Part shown: positions 14,665 to 19,784 of the stretch, one piece after another
Layout: each line of letters opens with the position of its first letter
Position numbering within the stretch: the stretch's first letter is position 1
Origin: Syntrophobacterales bacterium
Lineage (GTDB): Bacteria; Desulfobacterota; Syntrophobacteria; BM002
Assembly: GCA_030601545.1 (NCBI GenBank)
Contig: JAUVTM010000003.1
Coordinates: 1 to 19,784 of the forward strand
Reading direction: 5' to 3'
Length of the DNA stretch: 19,784 bases
Program-made: the position numbers and the translations under genes
Notes under the pieces: model-generated
The model's database searches: none
What the model saw: only the letters and a program-made list of their open reading frames with translations
What the model was told of the DNA's origin: nothing

Positions 14665-16353
14665 CTACGCCAGGAGCATTTCCGTCATCGCTGCTCCAGC
14701 AGGCACCATGGGATAGACACATTCTTCCGGGTTGACCACAAAATCCATGATTACCGGCTTGGGTGATGCGAACGCTTCTCGGATAACCGATTCCACCTCA
14801 TCGGGCTTGTGGGCCCGTAGCCCCAAGGCACCGTAAGCCTCAGCAAGTTTAACGAAATCTGGCGCAATTTTGAGGCAGGTAGCGCAGTAGTTTTTCTCGT
14901 AGAAGAGTTGCTGCCACTGCCGGACCATCCCCAGATATTGGTTATTCAAAATTGCCACCTTCACTGGTAGGTTGTTTTCCACGGCAGTGATCATCTCCTG
15001 GATGCACATCTGAATGCTGCCATCTCCGGCAACATCAATGACCAATCGGTCAGGAAAGGCGGCTTGAGCGCCGATGGCTGCCGGAAGGCCGTACCCCATA
15101 GTACCCAGTCCGCCCGAAGTGAGCAAAGTGCGGGGCTCGGAGAAGTGGTAGTACTGGGCAGCCCACATCTGGTTTTGCCCAACCTCGGTGGCAATGATGC
15201 CCTTACCCTCAGAAAGTTCGTAAAGTTTTTCGACCACATACTGAGGTTTGATCAAATTGTCCTTTTGTTCATAAGCTAAAGGATAGGTTTCCTTCCATTT
15301 CTGGATCTGATCCAGCCAGGGCTTCCTGACCTTCTCCAGGTCGTCTATTGGACTTTCTTTGACCAGTTGGAGGAGCTTCTTGAGCGCATCCTGGCAATCT
15401 CCAACAATGGGTATGTCTACCTTAACGTTCTTGCTTATTGAGGTCGGATCTATGTCAATGTGGATAATCTTGGCCGATGGGGCGAACTCATCGAGCTTGC
15501 CGGTTACCCGATCGTCGAAACGGGCACCGATGGCAATGAGTAAATCAGTATTTCCCACCGCCATGTTGGCCCGGAAGGTGCCGTGCATTCCCAACATCCC
15601 GAGCCACAACTCGTGAGGGGCAGGAAATCCCCCCAACCCCATGAGGGTTGTGGTCACCGGACACCTGAGTTGCTCTCCCAATTGCTTGAGTTCTTTGGCA
15701 GCATTGGAACTAATCACCCCACCACCGGCATATATCATCGGCCTTTTGGCCTTACCAATGGCGGTATATGCCCTTTTGATCTGACCCATGTGGGCCTCGG
15801 TCGTTGGTTTGTAGCCCTTCATGGAAATCTTCTTGGGATACTTGAACTCGGTCTTGGTATTGATGACGTCCTTGGGCAGGTCCACCAAGATGGGACCAGG
15901 TCGCCCAGAATGCGCCAGATAAAAGGCCTCACGGATGATCCTGGCGAGATCACGCACGTCCTTGACCAAATAGTTGTGTTTGGTGCATGGACGGGTGATG
16001 CCAACGATGTCTGCCTCCTGAAAGGCGTCGTTACCGATGAGCGCAGTTGGCACCTGGCCGGTGAACACCACTATGGGGATGGAATCCATATAGGCCGTGG
16101 CAATGCCGGTAACCGTGTTGGTGGCCCCGGGGCCGGAGGTTACCAGGCACACGCCCACGCGACCAGTAGCACGGGCATAGCCATCAGCCATGTGGGCTGC
16201 TCCCTGCTCGTGGCGAACAAGGATGTGGCGGATGTCGTGCTTCGGCATCTCATCGTAGAGATCGAGGAGCACACCACCAGGTAAACCAAAGATGACTTCC
16301 ACCCCTTCCGCTTTTAAGCACTCGAAAAATATTTGGGCTCCTGTTAGTTTCAT
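14665..16353 (-). CDS. ilvB: Acetolactate synthase large (catalytic) subunit
   Basis: IlvB is the thiamine diphosphate- and FAD-dependent enzyme that condenses two pyruvates, or pyruvate and 2-oxobutyrate, as the first common step of branched-chain synthesis. The 562-residue protein has the catalytic glutamate (Glu49 in RHEQGAAHMADGYARATG), the FAD-region segment GARFDDRVTGKL (276-287) and the ThDP motif from GDGS (443-446) to NN (470-471). PDxRP-type anabolic features are intact, so an oxalyl-CoA or glyoxylate carboligase is unlikely. It starts 9 bp after the DUF465 gene, with GAGGTGA just before the ATG, so the two share a transcript from the promoter at 16662-16690. Confidence 0.96.
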   Translation of the reverse strand: MKLTGAQIFFECLKAEGVEVIFGLPGGVLLDLYDEMPKHDIRHILVRHEQGAAHMADGYARATGRVGVCLVTSGPGATNTVTGIATAYMDSIPIVVFTGQVPTALIGNDAFQEADIVGITRPCTKHNYLVKDVRDLARIIREAFYLAHSGRPGPILVDLPKDVINTKTEFKYPKKISMKGYKPTTEAHMGQIKRAYTAIGKAKRPMIYAGGGVISSNAAKELKQLGEQLRCPVTTTLMGLGGFPAPHELWLGMLGMHGTFRANMAVGNTDLLIAIGARFDDRVTGKLDEFAPSAKIIHIDIDPTSISKNVKVDIPIVGDCQDALKKLLQLVKESPIDDLEKVRKPWLDQIQKWKETYPLAYEQKDNLIKPQYVVEKLYELSEGKGIIATEVGQNQMWAAQYYHFSEPRTLLTSGGLGTMGYGLPAAIGAQAAFPDRLVIDVAGDGSIQMCIQEMITAVENNLPVKVAILNNQYLGMVRQWQQLFYEKNYCATCLKIAPDFVKLAEAYGALGLRAHKPDEVESVIREAFASPKPVIMDFVVNPEECVYPMVPAGAAMTEMLLA

Positions 16354-16362
16354 GACTCACCT

Positions 16363-16581
16363 CTATCTATGTTTGGCCAAAATGGCCTCGATTTTGTCTC
16401 GGCCCGCCAGTTTCAGTTTTTGGATGCGTCTCTTTTCCATTTCCTCTTCCGTAGTCAGATACGGGCGCTGGCTGAATTTTTCCAGTTGTTCCTCGTAGCG
16501 GTGATGTTCTTCAATGTACTGGCTCAACTCTTCGCTGCGAGGAAGGAGACGGGCGATCAGTTCCTCATCCCATTTTTCCAT
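16363..16581 (-). CDS. DUF465 (YdcH-like) small coiled-coil protein
   Basis: This 72-residue protein of unknown function resembles DUF465/YdcH proteins. It is highly charged and almost entirely helical in appearance, with heptad-like hydrophobic spacing in residues 10-38 (ARLLPRSEELSQYIEEHHRY) and a lysine/arginine-rich C-terminus ending AGRDKIEAILAKHR. The family's conserved LKxxKLxxKDxI-like end is recognisable as KLKLAGRDKIEAI. It is the first gene after the promoter at 16662-16690 and is 9 bp from ilvB, so it leads the branched-chain operon. GGGGGA lies 6 nt before the ATG. A regulatory or structural role is possible but not shown. Confidence 0.85.
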   Translation of the reverse strand: MEKWDEELIARLLPRSEELSQYIEEHHRYEEQLEKFSQRPYLTTEEEMEKRRIQKLKLAGRDKIEAILAKHR

Positions 16582-16658
16582 ACCCTATCCCCCTTGAAGC
16601 ATCTAGCCCAGGCAAAGTTGGATGCGAATGATGTTACGTAGAATGAAGGGATAAATGA

Positions 16659-16699
16659 ATATCTATATGCAATCTGGACTATTTTGTCAATATAGATAT
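16659..16699. promoter_or_regulatory. Inverted repeat enclosing the ilv promoter (possible operator)
   Basis: ATATCTATAT (16659-16668) and ATATAGATAT (16690-16699) are a perfect 10-bp inverted pair, 31 bp centre to centre. One arm covers the -10 hexamer and the other begins at the edge of the -35 hexamer. This spacing, about three helical turns, could suit a dimeric or tetrameric regulator. No regulator gene is seen nearby. Confidence 0.45.
16662..16690 (-). promoter_or_regulatory. Sigma70-type promoter for the DUF465-ilvBN operon
   Basis: On the minus strand, TTGACA (16685-16690) is followed by exactly 17 nt and then TATAGA (16662-16667). Transcription would begin near 16655, about 75 nt before the DUF465 ATG. 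The -35 is a perfect consensus and the -10 matches at TATA. I saw no leader peptide rich in Ile, Val or Leu codons and no T-box-like leader in this short 5' region. Confidence 0.7.
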
Positions 16700-16702
16700 G
16701 AC

Positions 16703-16834
16703 GATTGCAGATTTGAGATTTTAGATTTCAGATTGAAGTACCACTGACACTTGACTTACTGTTGAAAACGTAAATTGAAACGAATAAATTACAAGCTTCT
16801 TCAATCTGCATTCTACAATCTAAAATCCACAATG
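16703..16834. repeat. Inverted 7-nt repeat element between tsaB and the ilv promoter (element R6)
   Basis: The left arm (16703-16738) is five 7-mers of the GATTTGA type: GATTGCA, GATTTGA, GATTTTA, GATTTCA, GATTGAA. The right arm (16796-16834) is the complementary CAATCTA type. The centre is AT-rich. The element begins about 11 bp after the tsaB stop and ends just upstream of the ilv promoter. Its right half resembles that of element R3. Confidence 0.8.
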
Positions 16835-16845
16835 TAAGTGGAGCT

Positions 16846-17535
16846 TTACTCGGACATCCGGTTGAGTTCTGCCTCGGATGGACGGACGTAGAGAGGAGTG
16901 CAACTTGCGACGTCTTGGTGTATTCCGCTACGGAGCTTATGCCAGGCCAGCCAGGCTACGGAGCTTGCATGGACGACATTAAGATGGGGTGGAACCAGAT
17001 GCAAGCGATCACCGATTTTGCTTGTCCAGTAGTCTCCATAGCGCAGGAGCGCGTCTCCAACCAGGACGGTTTCTTCTGAGATGAGGTCTGCCAGCTTTTC
17101 AGGCTTGATCGCCATGTAAGGGGTAAGCCTCGCCGGCACCTGCTCATCGCCCATGCGGTAGAGGGCTGTATAGATCTCCCCTTTGCGTGCATCCAAAACC
17201 GGGTAGATTGGGTAAGGGGCGAGGGGAACATTAGCTGCCAGTGCATCTAAAGTGGGAACACCGGCCAAAGGTTTACCTGTTGCCCATGCCAGCCCTTTGA
17301 CAACACTCAGCCCGATTCGCAAACCGGTAAAACTCCCAGGACCAAGACTCACCGCCAGTCCATCGAGATCTTTCAGGGTCCAGTCGGCATCCGTCAAAAT
17401 CCGGTCAATGCCCGGCAATAAACGCTGATTGTGGGTTGCACTGATGTTGAGGATATACTGAGCCTTGAGCAAAGCGCCTTCTACTATAGCAATACTCCCG
17501 ACTGGCGTGGATGTGTCAATGGCGAGGATTTTCAT
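16846..17535 (-). CDS. tsaB: tRNA N6-threonylcarbamoyladenosine synthesis protein TsaB
   Basis: TsaB partners TsaD (and TsaE) in placing threonylcarbamoyl on A37 of ANN-decoding tRNAs. The 229-residue length is usual. The N-terminus MKILAIDTSTPVGSIAI is the ASKHA-fold start, and SLGPGSFTGLRIG (about 63-75) is the family hallmark. The HxxxH metal site of TsaD is absent, as expected for TsaB. It lies downstream of rseP and upstream of the ilv operon on the minus strand. Its ATG has no clear Shine-Dalgarno sequence, because repeat element R7 ends 5 bp upstream. Older annotations may call it YeaZ or a glycoprotease homologue. Confidence 0.95.
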   Translation of the reverse strand: MKILAIDTSTPVGSIAIVEGALLKAQYILNISATHNQRLLPGIDRILTDADWTLKDLDGLAVSLGPGSFTGLRIGLSVVKGLAWATGKPLAGVPTLDALAANVPLAPYPIYPVLDARKGEIYTALYRMGDEQVPARLTPYMAIKPEKLADLISEETVLVGDALLRYGDYWTSKIGDRLHLVPPHLNVVHASSVAWLAWHKLRSGIHQDVASCTPLYVRPSEAELNRMSE

Positions 17536-17540
17536 TATGG

Positions 17541-17750
17541 TCGCATAGCGCTAGGCGCATAGCCTTTGGTAAGCGGTGAGCGGTAAGCAGTAAATCGTTG
17601 AAACCGTAGAAATCATTCAAGTCGTCAAGGCAGCTAATAGCGACAGATCTCCCGAATAACAAATAACTAATAACGGATAACGACACTGGCTACTGCTCGC
17701 TGTCAGCTGCCAACTGCCCGCTTGCCCTGAGCCTGTCGAAGGGCTGCCAA
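17541..17750. repeat. Composite 7/9-mer repeat element between rseP and tsaB (element R7)
   Basis: Blocks in order are GCATAGC-type 7-mers (17541-17563), GGTAAGC-type 7-mers (17567-17590), a CGTAGAAAT 9-mer region (about 17605-17630), AATAACA-type 7-mers (17655-17681), and CAGTTGG-type 7-mers on the minus strand (about 17683-17753). Bases 17724-17744 form an imperfect palindrome (GCCCTGAGCC...GAAGGGC) inside the last array. Bases 17607-17688 match 19101-19182 at 79 of 82 positions. Unlike elements R1-R6, complementary arms are not obvious. It begins about 7 bp after the rseP stop. Confidence 0.75.
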
Positions 17751-17756
17751 CTACCT

Positions 17757-18857
17757 TTAGGGCATCCCTCTCCCCGGGTCAAACAGGCGATAGATGTCGT
17801 TGTAGAAAACAAATACCATCAGAGCAATGAGTATGAAGAGACCGACCTGCTGGGCTACTTCACGCTTTCTAATACTGAGCGGCTTGCCCATGATCGCCTC
17901 AATGGAGAAGAAGAGCAGGTGACCACCGTCGAGTATGGGAATGGGGAGGAGATTAAGTATCCCCAGGTTAATACTGAGAAGTGCGAGGAAATAAAGGAAG
18001 GCGATCGGCCCAGCCTTGGCCACCTCGCCAGAGATCTGAGCTATGCCAATAGGTCCAGCCAGAGTCTTAGGAGAAATCGCACCGACGATGAGTTTGCCCA
18101 GGACAACGAAGGTAAGCTTTATCATGCCGACCGTGTGGGTAACCGCATGATACACAGCCTGGAATGGATTGACTTTTTCCACAATGATATTGTTGGAGGC
18201 CACGATGCCGATGAGGGGGCGGCTAATCTTCTCACCCAGTATGTTTTTGGTTTCCCTAACTTCGGGAGTGAGCTGCACGGTAAATACCTCATTTCCCCGT
18301 TGCAGCTTAAGCTGGATCTTCTTGCCACCACTTTCCTGGATTAACCGAGAGAGGTCACTCCATACCTGAACTGGGATCCTGTCAACAGCCAGGACCTTAT
18401 CGTCACTCTTGAGGCCGGCTGCAGCTGCGGGCGAATCAGGGGTCACTGAGCCGATGTCCGTGGAGGTTTCGGTTAGCCCAAAAAAGGCAAAGATGAAAGC
18501 ATAGAGCAACACTGCCAACAGTAAGTTGGAGACCGGGCCAGCTGCAACAATGCTCATGCGCCGCCGCAAAGGTTGATGGGAAAAAGAGACAGGATGCAAC
18601 TCCTCTGGTATTTCCTCATCACTGGACTCGCCCAGCATCTTGACATATCCGCCGAGGGGAAAAGCCGAGATGCGGTAGTCGGTATCTCCTACCTTTTTGC
18701 CCAGCAACCGCGGACCAAAGCCTAAGGAAAAACGCTCAACTTTAATCCCGAATAGTTTGGCAGCCACAAAATGACCGAACTCATGAATAAAGATGAGTAT
18801 TCCCAGTGAAACTACAAATGATACGATCGTGCGAGAAAATGCCCAAAGCGCTTCCAA
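17757..18857 (-). CDS. rseP: RseP-family site-2 zinc metalloprotease
   Basis: RseP is an inner-membrane protease that cuts anti-sigma factors or signal-peptide remnants within the membrane. The zinc-binding HEFGH is at residues 25-29 of the chosen form, and the third ligand lies in NLLPIPILDGGH (302-313). A single PDZ domain occupies about residues 132-200, so the protein (366 residues) is the short single-PDZ type, unlike the double-PDZ E. coli enzyme. I chose the TTG at 18857: GAGGAG lies about 10 nt upstream and the reading starts MEALWAFSRTIVSF. The frame also opens with TTG at 18875, inside that ribosome site, so the start is uncertain. A strong promoter lies at 18922-18950. dxr is the upstream neighbour. 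Confidence 0.93.
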   Translation of the reverse strand: MEALWAFSRTIVSFVVSLGILIFIHEFGHFVAAKLFGIKVERFSLGFGPRLLGKKVGDTDYRISAFPLGGYVKMLGESSDEEIPEELHPVSFSHQPLRRRMSIVAAGPVSNLLLAVLLYAFIFAFFGLTETSTDIGSVTPDSPAAAAGLKSDDKVLAVDRIPVQVWSDLSRLIQESGGKKIQLKLQRGNEVFTVQLTPEVRETKNILGEKISRPLIGIVASNNIIVEKVNPFQAVYHAVTHTVGMIKLTFVVLGKLIVGAISPKTLAGPIGIAQISGEVAKAGPIAFLYFLALLSINLGILNLLPIPILDGGHLLFFSIEAIMGKPLSIRKREVAQQVGLFILIALMVFVFYNDIYRLFDPGRGMP

Positions 18858-18921
18858 GATTTGCTTGCTCCTCAAGTCAATTAGTTTTGCTTATTAATAT
18901 AAGAGCAAAATATTTTTTTGC

Positions 18922-18950
18922 ATTATAACGTGGCCTAAATCTATTGCCAA
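18922..18950 (-). promoter_or_regulatory. Sigma70-type promoter for rseP
   Basis: On the minus strand, TTGGCA (18945-18950) is followed by exactly 17 nt and then TATAAT (18922-18927), a perfect -10. The start site would be near 18915, about 58 nt before the rseP start. A small AT-rich inverted repeat, GCAAAA/TTTTGC (18905-18921), lies just downstream. It would let rseP be expressed independently of dxr. Confidence 0.75.
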
Positions 18951-19022
18951 CCAAATGGACGAGTTCTCCCAATGCAGATTTCGCGCCAATGCTTGGTTAT
19001 GAGTGGCCACCACATCTCACAT

Positions 19023-19310
19023 CCAGTAGTCAGCGGTAAACGGTAAACGGTAAGCATTAAATCGTAGAAGCCGTAGAAACCGTAGAAATCGTAAAAGTCG
19101 TAGAAATCATTCGAGTCGTCAAGGCAGTTTATAGCGACAGATCTCCCGAATAACAAATAACTAATAACGGATAACGACACTGCCTCCTGCCATCTGGCAT
19201 TTACCCTCTGAACGGTCCTCCATTCCCTGTGGGAGCGGCTTTCTAGCCGCGATCTTATACCGCAGCCATATGACGCGAAGCCAAATCCGCATTCCGAGAT
19301 CCGCAATGCC
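19023..19310. repeat. Composite 7/9-mer repeat element between dxr and rseP (element R8)
   Basis: Blocks in order are AGTAGTC (19023-19032), GGTAAAC 7-mers (19034-19056), about five CGTAGAAAT-type 9-mers (19062-19110), AATAACA 7-mers (about 19150-19176), a REP-like hairpin (19229-19254), and ATCCGCA-type 7-mers (19285-19310). It ends 5 bp before the dxr stop on the minus strand. It shares an 82-bp near-identical block with element R7. A 123-codon open frame on the minus strand here is a by-product of the 9-nt period. Confidence 0.75.
19229..19254. repeat. REP-like palindrome inside element R8
   Basis: GTGGGAGCGGCTTTCTAGCC continues to GCGATC; GCGGCT and AGCCGC form a 6-bp stem around TTCT, preceded by GTGGGA. 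This resembles the REP sequences (GTGGGAGC head plus hairpin) mobilised by RAYT transposases in gammaproteobacteria. No RAYT gene is in the window. Confidence 0.6.
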
Positions 19311-19315
19311 ATGTG

Positions 19316-19784
19316 TTAGCGGAGGTTAGGAATTTCCTCTTCAGTTCGTCTTCGCGCCCAGGCGTCGGCTTCCAGTATGGCCTCAAGCTCTGCTGCAGGG
19401 TCCAGGGTATGCTCGTCCATGGCCTGGTTCACCAATCTGGGAATTCCGCTAAACGGGATGCGGTTATCCAGAAAAGCCTGGACTGCAACCTCATTTGCAG
19501 CATTGAGAACGGCTGGCATAGTGCCACCCTCCTTACAGGCAGCAAAGGCCAGTTTCAGGCAGGGGAACCGGTTGAGGTCGGGTTCCTGAAACGTGAGGGT
19601 TTGCACGGTGAAAAAGTCCAAGCGAGGCAGGTCCAGCTCCAGGCGTTCCGGATAGGCTAGGGCATAGGCTATAGGAATACGCATATCCGGTATACCCATC
19701 TGGGCAATAACCGAGCCGTCAACGTATTCCACCATGGAGTGGACGATACTCTGAGGATGGATATGTACATCGATTTTTTCCACT
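19316..19784 (-). CDS. dxr: 1-deoxy-D-xylulose 5-phosphate reductoisomerase, C-terminal part (5' end outside window)
   Basis: Dxr converts 1-deoxyxylulose 5-phosphate to 2-C-methylerythritol 4-phosphate with NADPH, the first committed step of the MEP isoprenoid pathway. Only the last 155 or so residues are present; the frame stays open to the right edge, so the gene continues outside. The segment IHPQSIVHSMVEYVDGSVIAQ is the conserved C-terminal catalytic-domain motif, and GIPDMRIPIAYAL and LNAANEVAVQAFL complete the match. The stop is TAA at 19316-19318. The dxr-rseP order is conserved in many Gram-negative bacteria, although here a long repeat element and a separate rseP promoter lie between them. 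Confidence 0.95.
   Translation of the reverse strand, partial: VEKIDVHIHPQSIVHSMVEYVDGSVIAQMGIPDMRIPIAYALAYPERLELDLPRLDFFTVQTLTFQEPDLNRFPCLKLAFAACKEGGTMPAVLNAANEVAVQAFLDNRIPFSGIPRLVNQAMDEHTLDPAAELEAILEADAWARRRTEEEIPNLR

Noticed and set aside
15583..16284. A 233-codon plus-strand open frame
   Set aside because: It lies wholly antisense to ilvB, which has full catalytic motifs; the translation shows no domain and is a shadow of ilvB codon use.
16582..16661. Leader-peptide attenuator or T-box upstream of the ilv operon
   Set aside because: The 5' region is only about 75 nt, with no run of Ile/Val/Leu codons and no T-box-like or terminator structure visible.
6581..19310. CRISPR array
   Set aside because: The repeats are 7-9 nt, degenerate and contiguous with no unique spacers, and no cas gene is present.
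18941..19312. A 123-codon minus-strand frame with a repeated Asp-Phe-Tyr/Gly-Phe-Tyr stretch
   Set aside because: The peptide repeat arises from 9-nt DNA repeats, whose period keeps the frame open. There is no ribosome site or family similarity, and it spans the repeat element and the rseP promoter.

Overview
The window looks like a chromosomal segment from an uncultured, Gram-negative, Desulfobacterota (deltaproteobacteria)-like organism. The taxon is inferred, mainly from gene order: a small DUF465 gene, then ilvB-ilvN-ilvC-psd-pssA-leuC-leuD-leuB-asd, all on the minus strand. That mix of branched-chain amino acid and phosphatidylethanolamine genes is familiar from this phylum. Lipoproteins, RseP and a periplasmic haem enzyme fit a double-membrane cell. 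Almost everything is on the minus strand; only the Nudix gene at the left edge is on the plus strand.

Layout, left to right. 1-444: 3' part of a Nudix hydrolase gene (plus). 540-4605: an accessory-looking pair, a cti-type fatty acid cis/trans isomerase and, upstream of it, a haem-motif PD40/TolB-like propeller lipoprotein. 4690-6575: housekeeping genes coaD, rsmD and an orphan ecfT. 6799-11028: asd, leuB, leuD, leuC. 11205-12643: pssA and psd, overlapping by 25 nt. 12730-16581: ilvC, ilvN, ilvB and a DUF465 gene, with a good sigma70-type promoter at 16662-16690. 16846-17535: tsaB. 17757-18857: rseP with its own promoter. 19316-19784: the C-terminal part of dxr, cut by the right edge.

Together the genes make leucine and valine (IlvBNC, LeuBCD; leuA is not where it is usually found), the aspartate-family precursor (Asd), phosphatidylethanolamine (PssA, Psd), coenzyme A (CoaD), isoprenoid precursors (Dxr), the t6A tRNA modification (TsaB) and rRNA methylation (RsmD). 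The cti pair would alter membrane fatty acids from the periplasm.

The most unusual content is intergenic. At least eight gaps are filled by arrays of degenerate 7-nt or 9-nt tandem repeats. In six of them the arrays form two complementary arms, sometimes nested two or three families deep, making long imperfect palindromes. Each element begins about 2-17 nt after a stop codon. Two elements share a 33-bp perfect inverted repeat 8 kb apart, two others share an 82-bp near-identical direct repeat on either side of rseP, and small palindromes sit inside the arrays as if inserted. I see no transposase, CRISPR array, tRNA or rRNA gene.
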